Made by a program: the position numbers and the translations under genes
Notes under the pieces: model-generated
Database searches by the model: none
What the model saw: the letters and a program-made list of their open reading frames with translations, nothing else
Told to the model about the DNA's origin: nothing
In this document: positions 43,363 to 52,164 of the stretch, in pieces
Numbering within the stretch: position 1 is the stretch's first letter
How the letters are laid out: every line of letters begins with the position of its first letter
DNA from: Bradyrhizobium sp. CCGUVB4N
Lineage (GTDB): Bacteria > Pseudomonadota > Alphaproteobacteria > Rhizobiales > Xanthobacteraceae
Assembly (NCBI RefSeq): GCF_024199945.1
Contig: NZ_JANADP010000001.1
Span: 2,852,001 to 2,916,000 of the forward strand
DNA: 64,000 bases
Reading direction: 5' to 3'

Positions 43363-43488
43363 GAGCCTTCCCTTCGGCTGGGCGCCAATTCGAGCGCCGT
43401 TTCGCTATCGGTGTCGCGGGAAATTGCAGGCGGGCTTGCTGCACGGCCTGGAGGGGAACTCCCCTGAAGCAACGTTTCACCTGAAAAT

Positions 43489-43501
43489 GAAACGGTATTT
43501 C
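43489..43501. promoter_or_regulatory. IclR-type palindrome C
   Basis: GAAACGGTATTTC matches palindromes A and B in its GAAACG...TTTC ends. It is about 130 nt upstream of the RraA-like gene on the minus strand, with an additional GTTTC half site just beyond. Confidence 0.55.
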
Positions 43502-43516
43502 ATTTATGTTATCGCT

Positions 43517-44581
43517 TCAGCGACTGACTTTGTCAATTGCCGCAGCGCGAACGAGCGCGATGACCTCGTCGGCTTCCTGCTCGGTGCTGTCGAAGCGGGT
43601 CACGAAGCGGACGATATCCTGGCCCCGTCGCGCGAATGGCAAGCCGGTCGCGGCGAGCCGGTTGATGGCCGAGACGGGCAGGTTGATGAAAACCAGATTG
43701 GCTTCCACCGGTGCAACGAGCCGAACGCCGGGCAGCGCGGCGAGACCTGCGCCAAGACGTGTGGCCACGGCATTGGCCTTGGTCGCGAGCCGCAGATAGA
43801 GGCCGTCCTCGACATAGGCGAGCAGCTGTGCAGACGCATAGCGCATCTTCGACCAGGTCTGGCCGGCGCGGCGAAGCCGATAGGACAGCGGTTCGACGAG
43901 GTCGCGGTCGAACACCACGATCGCATCCGACGACATGGCCCCGTTCTTGGTTGCGCCAAAGGACAGGATGTCGACGCCTGCGCGCCAGGTCATCTCCGCC
44001 GGGCTGCAGCCGAGCCGCGCCAGTCCGTTGGCGAAGCGGGCGCCATCCATGTGCACGGACAGATTCTTGTCACGGGCGATCGCACTGATCTCCGCGATCT
44101 CGGCGAGGGAGTAGACGGTGCCGAATTCGCTGGCCTGGGTGATCGACACTGCGTCGGGTTGCGAGCGATTGCGAACTCCCCAGGCCGTCCCGGCGAGCGC
44201 CAGGCGCAGCAGTCCCGGCTCGATCCGAAAGTTCGGGCCGGGCAGCGTGAGGAGCTTCGCGCCGCCCGTGAAGGCTTCGGTCGCGCCGCCTTCCGCCGTG
44301 TGAACATGGGCCTCTTCGTGGCAGTAGATCGCGCCATAGGGTCGCGCGCACGCCGCGAGCGACAGGGCATTGGCAGCCGTGCCGGTCGCGACGGGGAAAA
44401 CCGTGACCTCAGCCTCGAACAGCGCCGAGAAACGCTGGTTCAGCAATTTCGAATAATCGTCGTCGCCATAGGAGGCGGCCGGTCCGCAATTGACCTCAGC
44501 GATCGCCTGGAGAATTTCGGGCGCGACCGGTGCGACATTGTCGCTGCGAAAGTTCGGGAGCGTCCGGGGTGTGTCGTTCAT
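43517..44581 (-). CDS. Low-specificity threonine aldolase-type PLP enzyme
   Basis: A 354-residue fold-type I PLP aldolase. The N-terminus NFRSDNVAPVAPEILQAI is the family's FRSDN motif, VHMDGARFANGLA holds the PLP-pyridine Asp, and LSFGATKNGAMSSDA has the Schiff-base Lys. It would cleave beta-hydroxy amino acids to glycine and an aldehyde. ATG at 44581 has an AGGA site; ATG at 44602 overlapping the permease stop is an alternative. As last gene of an ABC transporter operon it may degrade the imported amino compound. Confidence 0.8.
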   Translation of the reverse strand: MNDTPRTLPNFRSDNVAPVAPEILQAIAEVNCGPAASYGDDDYSKLLNQRFSALFEAEVTVFPVATGTAANALSLAACARPYGAIYCHEEAHVHTAEGGATEAFTGGAKLLTLPGPNFRIEPGLLRLALAGTAWGVRNRSQPDAVSITQASEFGTVYSLAEIAEISAIARDKNLSVHMDGARFANGLARLGCSPAEMTWRAGVDILSFGATKNGAMSSDAIVVFDRDLVEPLSYRLRRAGQTWSKMRYASAQLLAYVEDGLYLRLATKANAVATRLGAGLAALPGVRLVAPVEANLVFINLPVSAINRLAATGLPFARRGQDIVRFVTRFDSTEQEADEVIALVRAAAIDKVSR

Positions 44582-44598
44582 AACGTCCTGTCCTGCCG

Positions 44599-46236
44599 TC
44601 ATATGACGGTCGCTTCCTGCTTGTTGACGCGCCGGTTGATGAGAAGCAACGGGATCGCGGTGACGAGAATGAGGACGGCGGCCGCGGCGGCAGCTAGGCC
44701 TGCGCCGGTGCCTTCGATCGCATGGTACATCACGACGGTGGTGGTCGCCCAACGGCTCGAATAGAGCACGATGGTCGCGCTCAGCTCGGATGCGGCCGTG
44801 ATCCAGACGAGGACGAGGCCGCCGACCAGACCGCTCGCCATCAGCGGCACCGTCAGGCGCGCGAATGTCTGGCTTGGCGACACGCCGAGATTGATCGAGG
44901 CTTCCTCGAGCGAGGGATCGAGCTGGTGCACGATCGCCGAGGACGACCGGATGGCGAAGGGCAGCTTGCGGACGACATAGGCGATCACCAGGATCAGCCA
45001 GCCGCCGGTCAGGACGAGCGGTCCGCTGTTGAAGGCAACGATCAGGCCGATCGCAAGGATCGTGCCCGAGACCGCGAACGGCACCATGCCGACGAAGTCG
45101 AGCAGCCCGGACAGGCGGGAGCGATGCCTGGCGACGACATAGCCGATCGGCGCACCGATCAGCATCGTCGCGACGGCGGCGATGCTCGCAAGCGTCAGCG
45201 TGTTGAGCAGCGGACGATAGGACCCGGACAAGAGCGTGGCGTAATTGTCCAGGCCGAGCTCCCAGGTCAGGACGGGGCCGCGGAAGCGCAGCACCGAAAC
45301 CATCAACACGGCCGCGAAGGGCAGCAGCGAGACGATCACGATGCCCCAGCTCATGATCGCGGCAAGCAGCCGCAATCCCGGTGACAGCGCCAGCTTTGCG
45401 GGCGCGCTCCGCGCATTGGTCGAGAAGCGGCGCTTGCCGAGATAGTGCCGTTGAACGAGAAGCGCGAGCGCGGTGCAGGCGATCAACAGCACGCTGAGTG
45501 CGCCCGCAGCGGCGGGGTTGGCGTCGGACTCGCCGGCGAACAGCTTGAAGATGTCGACGGCGAGAAACGGCCGGTCTTCGGCCAGCACCGCCGGCACGCC
45601 AAAGTTCTCCAGCGCCTCGATGAAGACCAGGAGGCCGCCGGCGAGAATTGCCGGCATCACGATCGGCAGCAGGACGGTGCGGACCGCGTAAGACGGCGAG
45701 CCACCGAGATTGCGGGCGGCTTCCTCCATCGAGGCGTCGACGGCCTGAAAGCCCGCCAGCACGGGCATCACCACATAGGGATAGAGCGTCAGCGTGAACA
45801 CGATCACGATGCCGGGCATGCCGTAGATGGAGCCGATCGGGATGCCGATGCCGCGCAGGGCCGTGGTGATGACGCCGGCGTGGCCGAACAACAGCACCAA
45901 AGCGTAGGCGCTGACGAACGAGGGAAGCACCAGCGGCAGCGACGCCAGCGTCAGCAGCAGCGCGCGGCCCGGCACATCAACCCTTGCGAGGCAGAAGGCG
46001 AGCGGGATGCCGATCGCGCATGCAAGGCCTGTTGCGAGAGCCGCCGCGAGCAGAGAGTTGCCGATCGAGCCGAGGTAATAGCGGCTCTTCACGATCGCCG
46101 CGTAGTTGCCGAAGGTGAAGGCGCCAGTGCCGTCGATCCGGATGCTGGCATCGAGCACGAGCGCGAGCGGGTAAAGCAGGAACACCGCGAGCAGCACCAG
46201 CGACACCAGGGCCACGATGGTCGCGAAGCGTTTCAT
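44599..46236 (-). CDS. ABC transporter permease, two-domain (iron / 2-aminoethylphosphonate type)
   Basis: A 545-residue fused permease with about 12 membrane segments and two binding-protein-dependent transport inner-membrane domains. EEAARNLGGSP and EEASINLGVSP are the duplicated EAA loops. Length and sequence resemble the PhnU-like permeases predicted to import 2-aminoethylphosphonate, and also the FbpB iron permeases. Its start overlaps the ATPase stop by four bases. Confidence 0.85.
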   Translation of the reverse strand: MKRFATIVALVSLVLLAVFLLYPLALVLDASIRIDGTGAFTFGNYAAIVKSRYYLGSIGNSLLAAALATGLACAIGIPLAFCLARVDVPGRALLLTLASLPLVLPSFVSAYALVLLFGHAGVITTALRGIGIPIGSIYGMPGIVIVFTLTLYPYVVMPVLAGFQAVDASMEEAARNLGGSPSYAVRTVLLPIVMPAILAGGLLVFIEALENFGVPAVLAEDRPFLAVDIFKLFAGESDANPAAAGALSVLLIACTALALLVQRHYLGKRRFSTNARSAPAKLALSPGLRLLAAIMSWGIVIVSLLPFAAVLMVSVLRFRGPVLTWELGLDNYATLLSGSYRPLLNTLTLASIAAVATMLIGAPIGYVVARHRSRLSGLLDFVGMVPFAVSGTILAIGLIVAFNSGPLVLTGGWLILVIAYVVRKLPFAIRSSSAIVHQLDPSLEEASINLGVSPSQTFARLTVPLMASGLVGGLVLVWITAASELSATIVLYSSRWATTTVVMYHAIEGTGAGLAAAAAAVLILVTAIPLLLINRRVNKQEATVI

Positions 46237-47294
46237 GGCGCGGGAAACGCAATGATCTGTGCGGGGTCATAAGCAAGCACGAGCGATGCGCCAGGCGCAG
46301 CGTCGAACGTCGCGCCGCCGAGCGCCGCGACCCGAAGCTGGGTGCCGTCAGGCAGCGTGGCGTGAAGCCGCTGCACCGGCCCGAGAAACTCGCGCAGCGC
46401 CAGCCGGGCCTGAACGCGAGGACCGTCAAAGCTGTCCGCTAGTCGTAAAGCCTCCGGCCTGAGCGACAGCAAAACCTTTGCGCCCGGCTTCCCGACCTCG
46501 CCCCTGACCGAAAACTCCGTTCCGGCCGCGGCGACCTGGGTGTTGCGGCCGTCGAAGGCTTTTGCGACGCCCGGCACCATGTTGGTCGAGCCGAGGAATT
46601 CGGCCACGAAGGCGGTCTGCGGCATCCGGTAGATGCGTTCGGGTGTGTCGACCTGCTCGACCTTGCCGTGCCGCAAGACGGCGATGCGGTCGGAGATGGC
46701 GAGCGCCTCCTCCTGGTCATGCGTCACATAGATCGCGGTCAGGCCGAGCGCCTGCTGCAGTTGACGGATCTCGATACGCATCTCGGTCCGCAGCTGCGCG
46801 TCGAGATTGGACAGCGGCTCGTCGAACAAGAGCACCGCGGGCTCGATCACGAGCGCACGCGCAATGGCCACGCGTTGCAGCTGGCCGCCCGAGAGCTGGT
46901 GCGGCGAGCGCGGACCATAGCCTGAGAGGCGCACACGCTCGAGCGCCTTGTCGACCCGCGACTTGATGTCGGCCGCCGGAATCTTTCTCGCCTTCAGTCC
47001 GTAGGCGACGTTTTCGGCCACGGTATGGTTCGGAAAGATCGCGTAGTTCTGGAACACCATGCCGGTGTCGCGGCGATGCGCGGGCAGATTGTCGATGCGC
47101 CGGTCGCCGAAGGAAATCGATCCGGATTCGACGTCGACGAAGCCGGCGATCATGCGCAGCAACGTCGTCTTGCCGCAACCCGATGGTCCGAGCAGCGTGA
47201 ACAACTCGCCATGCGCGATGGCGAGCGAGATGTCGTCCACCGCGCGCACCGGGCCGAAGGTGCGGGTCAGCCGTTCGATCCGGATCGCGGTCAT
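46233..47294 (-). CDS. ABC transporter ATPase
   Basis: A 353-residue ATPase of the CUT1/iron/AEP type. Walker A is GPSGCGKTT near 38, the signature [18 protein letters not shown] near 131-148, Walker [15 protein letters not shown], and the switch His in [11 protein letters not shown]-terminal TOBE-like domain (residues about 240-350) follows. It energises the adjacent permease; five nt separate it from the binding-protein gene. Confidence 0.92.
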   Translation of the reverse strand: MTAIRIERLTRTFGPVRAVDDISLAIAHGELFTLLGPSGCGKTTLLRMIAGFVDVESGSISFGDRRIDNLPAHRRDTGMVFQNYAIFPNHTVAENVAYGLKARKIPAADIKSRVDKALERVRLSGYGPRSPHQLSGGQLQRVAIARALVIEPAVLLFDEPLSNLDAQLRTEMRIEIRQLQQALGLTAIYVTHDQEEALAISDRIAVLRHGKVEQVDTPERIYRMPQTAFVAEFLGSTNMVPGVAKAFDGRNTQVAAAGTEFSVRGEVGKPGAKVLLSLRPEALRLADSFDGPRVQARLALREFLGPVQRLHATLPDGTQLRVAALGGATFDAAPGASLVLAYDPAQIIAFPAP

Positions 47295-47299
47295 GGACT

Positions 47300-48307
47300 T
47301 CAGCGCGTATCCTGGATCGTCGTTTTCAGCCGCGCGAGGGTGTCACGCCGCGCCGCTTCCCATTTGGCATCGTCGTAGGGCAACACCTTGATCGCCGAGA
47401 AAGGCAGCATGCCGGGTGCGACGGCGCCGAGATCGATATCCTGACGCGCGGGCCGCCGGAACGTCGCCTTCAGCAGCATCTCCTGCACATCCTTGCTGGC
47501 AAGATAATCGATCAACTGCTTGGCCGCTTCAGCGTTCGGTCCGCCTTTCAGGATGGCCGCGCCCTCGACGACCGCATGCGTGCCCTCGGCCGGATAGACG
47601 ACGTTCACGGGCGCGCCATTGTGCGCCCACAGGAAGCCGGCATATTCCAGCGTAATGCCGAGCGGATATTCGCCGCTGCCGACGCCTTCAAAAACCTGCG
47701 TCGAGCGATTGAGCACCTTTGCGTTCGCAAGCAACTGGCCCATCTTGGTCCAGGCTGCATCTCCTTCGCCCCATTGCGACAGAAGCAGCGTGGCGGCCGC
47801 ATATGAGAAGCCGGAATTGCTGGGGTCGGTGAAGGCGAGCTTGCCCTTCAATTTCGGATCGAGGAGATCGGCCCACGATTTCGGCCCGGTGTCCTTGTCG
47901 ATCGCCTTGGTGTTCTCCCCGATCACGACGACCTGGATGTTCGTCCCCAGCCAGAGGTCCTTTGGATCGCGAAACTGCGCCGGCACGGCTTCGCGGTCCT
48001 TGGCCGGGTAGGCCTGGAGATACGGGCTCGCCAGCCGCAGGATCGTGGCGCTGACGCCCCAGATCACGTCGCCTTGCGGATTGGCAGCCTCGGATGTGAT
48101 GCGGCGCACAAGCACGCCCGATCCCGTCGACACCACGTCGACCTTGATTCCGGTCGCCTTGGCGAAGCCGTCGGCGACCAACTTGTTCACGGTGTCGTCG
48201 TTGGCCGAATAGAGCACGACATGCTGCTCGGCCCAGGCCGATCCGGCCGCAAGGAGCGAGACCGCCAGCGCGACGCCGCGGGCGAGGATCGAGGCCGGAG
48301 TTCTCAT
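47300..48307 (-). CDS. ABC transporter periplasmic substrate-binding protein
   Basis: A 335-residue secreted binding protein with signal peptide (ILARGVALAVSLLAAGSAWA, residues 5-24). The mature N-terminus EQHVVLYSANDDTVNKLVADGFAKATGIKVDVV and the SGVLVRRITSEAANPQGDVIWG segment match the iron/2-aminoethylphosphonate group. Substrate cannot be decided from sequence. ATG at 48307 follows an ACCGAAAAGGCG stretch with AAAGG. Confidence 0.85.
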   Translation of the reverse strand: MRTPASILARGVALAVSLLAAGSAWAEQHVVLYSANDDTVNKLVADGFAKATGIKVDVVSTGSGVLVRRITSEAANPQGDVIWGVSATILRLASPYLQAYPAKDREAVPAQFRDPKDLWLGTNIQVVVIGENTKAIDKDTGPKSWADLLDPKLKGKLAFTDPSNSGFSYAAATLLLSQWGEGDAAWTKMGQLLANAKVLNRSTQVFEGVGSGEYPLGITLEYAGFLWAHNGAPVNVVYPAEGTHAVVEGAAILKGGPNAEAAKQLIDYLASKDVQEMLLKATFRRPARQDIDLGAVAPGMLPFSAIKVLPYDDAKWEAARRDTLARLKTTIQDTR

Positions 48308-48336
48308 CGGGGTCGCCTTTTCGGTTCTGTTGTTGC

Positions 48337-49515
48337 TTATTTGGTTTTGGCGAGATGTTCGGTCGCCGCCTTGAGCCCGGCGCCAGCTTCGACCGGGAGG
48401 CCGAGCTTGGTCAAGACGTCTTCGAGATGAAGCAGGTCGGTCAGGATGGTTGCGGCGCTGAATGCCCCCATCGTGCCAAACCGGATGACGCGGCCGGAGA
48501 GGCGGTTGCGCGCCCCCGCGATCACCGTGCGATGATCCGCATAGAGCCGCCGCACGATCGTTCCGCCCTCGAGCCCGTCGGGCACCTTGAACACGACGAC
48601 GGTGCTCGAGCGCGGTCCGCGCTCGCAAAAATCCGCAAGCCCGAGCGCCGCGCCGCCGGCGCGCAGCGCACCGGACAGCTGCTCATGGCGTGCGAGCACG
48701 TTCGGGAGGCCTTCCTCGTGCATCATCAGCAGGGACTCACGCAGGCCGTAGAGCAGGCTGACCGGCGCCGTGAACGGAGTCTCGTTCAGCTCAATAGACT
48801 TCAGCGCCCGGCGGAAATCCCAGAAGAAGACCGATCGCCGCTCGTCCTGCTCGATCACGCGCCACGCCTTCGGGCTCACGCTGGCAAGCGCGAGGCCCGG
48901 CGGACACATCAGCGCCTTCTGCGATGCCGAGACGACGATGTCGACGCCCCATTCGTCCTGCCGCATCGCGATGCCGCCGAGACCGCTGACGGAGTCCGCG
49001 ATGAGCAGCGTGGGCCGGTCGCGCACCAGCGCGCCGAGGGCGGCAAGGTCGGCCACCATTCCGGTCGAGCTCTCATTGTGGACGACCACGATGGCGCGAT
49101 AGCTGCGCTCGCGCAGCCGAGCCTCCACCGCGGCAACGTCGACGGCCTGGCCCCACTCGTTCGCAACCGTGTCGACCGAGATGTTCATGGCCTTGGCGAT
49201 CGAGGTGAAGCGCTCGCCGAACTGGCCATGCTCGACCACGAGGATCCGGCTATCAGGCCCGACCACGTTGACGAGCGCGGCTTCCATGACGCCTGTGCCC
49301 GAGCTCGCAAAGAACATCACGCGGTTCGTCGTACCGAGGACCGGACGGATCATCTCCTCGGTCTCGCCGATCGCGGCTTTGCACTCGGGACCACGATGGT
49401 TGACGATCACCCGTGCCGCGGCCTGTCGTACCCGTTCGGGCACTTCAGTGGGGCCTGGAAGCCGGAGACGATATCCCGTCGCGGGAATGGCGGATGGCGT
49501 GTCTGTCGTGGTCAT
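48337..49515 (-). CDS. Class V aminotransferase (alanine-glyoxylate / AEP transaminase-like)
   Basis: A 392-residue PLP enzyme. RLPGPTEVPERVRQAA resembles the LxPGPTxVP N-terminus shared by serine-glyoxylate and 2-aminoethylphosphonate transaminases. FASSGTGVMEAALVNVV binds PLP phosphate, LLIADSVSGLGG has the Asp, and VVSASQKALMCPPGLA the Schiff-base Lys. As first gene of the transporter operon it probably acts on the imported amine. No phosphonatase gene (phnX) was seen in the window. Confidence 0.8.
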   Translation of the reverse strand: MTTTDTPSAIPATGYRLRLPGPTEVPERVRQAAARVIVNHRGPECKAAIGETEEMIRPVLGTTNRVMFFASSGTGVMEAALVNVVGPDSRILVVEHGQFGERFTSIAKAMNISVDTVANEWGQAVDVAAVEARLRERSYRAIVVVHNESSTGMVADLAALGALVRDRPTLLIADSVSGLGGIAMRQDEWGVDIVVSASQKALMCPPGLALASVSPKAWRVIEQDERRSVFFWDFRRALKSIELNETPFTAPVSLLYGLRESLLMMHEEGLPNVLARHEQLSGALRAGGAALGLADFCERGPRSSTVVVFKVPDGLEGGTIVRRLYADHRTVIAGARNRLSGRVIRFGTMGAFSAATILTDLLHLEDVLTKLGLPVEAGAGLKAATEHLAKTK

Positions 49516-49599
49516 AGCCTGAAGTCACCGTTCTGACGCTTATTGGGAACAAGACCGCTGCCCTCAGGATCGTCCTGATGATCGGGGCCGTTCCGTTGC

Positions 49600-50868
49600 T
49601 TATTCTGTTGCGTCCATGTGGTTTCGGTCAACGTCCCGCAGCGTCCGTCGCATCATGCCATCGACGATCGCCGCCGACTCGCTTGGACGCAGATGGATCG
49701 TCGTGGACTTGAGCAGCCATGGCAATACCGCCTGCTCGAGCCGCTCCTCATAGGCGGGCCGCATCATGTCGAAGGCCTGCAGGCCGGGCCCTGCCAGGAC
49801 GACATGGTGCGGGCGCAGCACGGATATCGTTGCCGCGACCGCCTCGGCGAGCGCGCGGCCGGCCTGCTGGAAGACGTGCTCGAGGCGGGGGTCCCCGCTT
49901 CGTGCCCGCTCATGCAGCAGGCTCATCTGCGCCTCGGAGGGCTGCTGCGACGCCGCCGGCGGCAAGTCGAGGAAGGTGCGTGCGTCGCGGTAGAGCGCAT
50001 AGTCGGCGAGATGGGCCTCGATGCAGCCGCGCTGGCCGCAGCGGCATTGCGGCCCGTTCGATCCCAGCTTGGTATGGCCGATCTCGCTGCCGGCGCCGGC
50101 GCCCAAACGTGCTTCACCGTCGACCACGATGCCCATGCCGACGCCGTGACCGATCAGGATCAGGGCCATGAGGCCCTGGGCCAGTGACGGCTCGGCGGCC
50201 GCGAGCGCGAGCGCGACCGCGACGGCATCATTCGCCATCACGACTTCGGTGCCGAATGCCTGACGCACCGGCTTCGCCAGGTCGATGTCGGTGACGGACA
50301 GCGCCGGGCTCCACAGATGACGGCCGGTATCCGCGTTGACGATGCCCTGGAGGGCGATGCCTATTCCCAGCAGCCGATGGCGCGGTGTCGCCGTCGCCTC
50401 CAGCATCGCATTGATTTGCGTGATCACGAGGTCGCACAACGCGCCCGCATCGAGCGCCCGCGTTGCGATTTCGAGCCGCGACTGCGCCAGGCTGAAGCCG
50501 CTGAAATCCGCGATCAGTGTCTCGATCAGATTCATGCGCAGCGAGACCGCGACGACGCGGCCGAACTCCGGGTTCAGGGTCAGCAGCACGGCCGGCCGGC
50601 CGCGGCGGCGGGCATTCAGCCCATCCAAATCGTCTTCGTCGGGATCGTCCGACCATGGGGGTGCGGCCGTCTCGGTCTCGCACAGCAACTCTTCCGCGAT
50701 CAGCCTGGAGGTCAGGCCGGAAACGGCCGGGAAGCTCAGTCCCGTGCTCCGGGCCAGCTCGACACGCGGCAGCGGTCCGTGACGTCGCAGCACTTCCACC
50801 AGGCGGCCCCGGTTCGAGCCGCGGGCCGTGCCTGAAATTCGTCTCGGCAACTCAGTCTGGTCAGTCAT
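49600..50868 (-). CDS. ROK-family transcriptional regulator
   Basis: A 422-residue ROK repressor. The N-terminal winged helix is GRLVEVLRRHGPLPRVELARSTGLSFPAVSGLTSRLIAEELL (residues 21-62). A sugar-kinase-like domain contains LILIGHGVGMGIVVDGEARLGAGAGSEIGH and the zinc motif CRCGQRGCIEAH. It is divergent from the sugar ABC operon and probably senses its sugar. A dyad near its start may be its operator. Confidence 0.85.
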   Translation of the reverse strand: MTDQTELPRRISGTARGSNRGRLVEVLRRHGPLPRVELARSTGLSFPAVSGLTSRLIAEELLCETETAAPPWSDDPDEDDLDGLNARRRGRPAVLLTLNPEFGRVVAVSLRMNLIETLIADFSGFSLAQSRLEIATRALDAGALCDLVITQINAMLEATATPRHRLLGIGIALQGIVNADTGRHLWSPALSVTDIDLAKPVRQAFGTEVVMANDAVAVALALAAAEPSLAQGLMALILIGHGVGMGIVVDGEARLGAGAGSEIGHTKLGSNGPQCRCGQRGCIEAHLADYALYRDARTFLDLPPAASQQPSEAQMSLLHERARSGDPRLEHVFQQAGRALAEAVAATISVLRPHHVVLAGPGLQAFDMMRPAYEERLEQAVLPWLLKSTTIHLRPSESAAIVDGMMRRTLRDVDRNHMDATE

Positions 50869-50876
50869 GCTGTCCT

Positions 50877-50901
50877 ATTTAATTCATCGCATGAATTTAA
50901 T
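50877..50901. promoter_or_regulatory. Dyad operator candidate in ROK-sugar ABC divergent region
   Basis: ATTTAATTCAT-CGC-ATGAATTTAAT is an inverted repeat with a perfect TTCAT/ATGAA core, only nine bases upstream of the ROK start codon. The AT-rich arms resemble NagC/XylR-type operators. Confidence 0.5.
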
Positions 50902-51124
50902 AAGCGCCCATCGCTGCGGTGTAACTAGAGAAACACAGCGCACGATGTGTAATGGCGAGGCATATTTACTAATACCATGCCTCATGTACTATTTCCGCTT
51001 GAAGAAGTGGCCAGTGCATCTTGATTTCGATGTTCTGCTCTGCAACATTTCTTCGCTACGTGAATAAAATAGAGCGCAAAAGCGCTGTAAGCCCCGCATC
51101 TGGGGTGCCCAAAGGGAGGTACAC

Positions 51125-52090
51125 ATGAACGGATCAATGAAGAAATTGCTCGTGCCGTTGCTCGCGACCGCTGCTGCGTTCGCGTTTGCGACCGGTCCGG
51201 CGCAGGCCCAGCAGAAGAAGACCATCGCGCTGGTGACCAATGCAGCGGCCGACTTCTGGGTCATCGCAGGCCGCGGGCTCGAGAAGGCTCAGAAGGAGCA
51301 CCCGGAATACGATATCCAGTTGATCGTCACCAACGATGCGACCGCGGCGGGCCAGCGGCGCGAGCTGGACGATCTGCTGGTGCGCGGCGTCGCCGGCATC
51401 TCCATCTCGGTTGACGATGCGCCGCATGCGACCGAAGAGCTCAACAAGGTCGCGTCCCAGACCATCCTGATCACGACGGACAGCGACGCGCCGCAGAGCA
51501 AGCGTCTCGCCTATATCGGCACCGACAACGTCGCGGCCGGGCGGCAAGCAGGCGAGGAGTTCAAGAAGGCGTTGCCGAACGGCGGCAAGATCGCGCTGTT
51601 CGTCGGCACGATGGACGCGGACAATGCCCGCGAGCGGGTGCAGGGTATCAAGGAAGCGATCGCCGGCACCAAGATCGAGCTGGTCGACGTGTTCACCGAC
51701 CAGGTGGACTCCGCCAAGGCCAAGGCGAACATGGAGAACGTGCTCGTCAAATATCCCGACATTGCGCTGCTGTCCGGCCTCTGGAGCTACGAGACGCCGT
51801 TGATCTATGATGCGGTCAAGGCGGCGGGCAAGGCCGGCAAGGTGAAGATCGTCGGCTTCGACGAGGATCAGCGCACGCTGCGGGGAATTTCCGACGGCAC
51901 GATCGAGTCGACGGTGGTGCAGCAGCCTTTCGAATTCGGCTATCTCTCCGCCACCAACATCATCAAGACGCTGAACGGCGACAAGTCCTGGATTCCCGCT
52001 GACAGCAAGCTGATCGTGCCGACCCAGGTGATCAGCAAGACCAACGTCGCGGAGTTCACCGCTAAGATGAAGGATCTGCTGAAGAAGTGA
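51125..52090 (+). CDS. Sugar ABC transporter periplasmic binding protein (ribose-type)
   Basis: A 321-residue type I periplasmic binding protein. A signal peptide (KKLLVPLLATAAAFAFATGPAQA) ends near residue 29. The mature part has TIALVTNAAADFWVIAGRGLEKAQKEHPEYDIQ, IGTDNVAAGRQAG, and VKIVGFDEDQRTLRGISDG, matching the RbsB/XylF cluster. ATG follows a GGGAGG. It is followed by a hairpin and the ATPase-permease genes. Confidence 0.9.
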   Translation: MNGSMKKLLVPLLATAAAFAFATGPAQAQQKKTIALVTNAAADFWVIAGRGLEKAQKEHPEYDIQLIVTNDATAAGQRRELDDLLVRGVAGISISVDDAPHATEELNKVASQTILITTDSDAPQSKRLAYIGTDNVAAGRQAGEEFKKALPNGGKIALFVGTMDADNARERVQGIKEAIAGTKIELVDVFTDQVDSAKAKANMENVLVKYPDIALLSGLWSYETPLIYDAVKAAGKAGKVKIVGFDEDQRTLRGISDGTIESTVVQQPFEFGYLSATNIIKTLNGDKSWIPADSKLIVPTQVISKTNVAEFTAKMKDLLKK

Positions 52091-52103
52091 CTTTGAGTGC
52101 CTT

Positions 52104-52150
52104 TCGACACCTGGCGGCCATGACCAGCGAACTTGGCCGTCGGGTGTCGA
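52104..52150 (+). promoter_or_regulatory. Intercistronic hairpin after the binding-protein gene
   Basis: TCGACACC and GGTGTCGA form an outer 8-bp stem, with CGGCCA/TGGCCG as an inner stem and a 3-nt internal loop on each side. Such hairpins between binding-protein and ATPase genes commonly stabilise the upstream mRNA and give higher binding-protein expression. Confidence 0.6.
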
Positions 52151-52164
52151 GCAGGAGGAAGTGA

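Noticed and set aside
48355..49536. 393-codon plus-strand frame
   Set aside because: It is antisense to the class V aminotransferase, which has the conserved Lys and Asp motifs.
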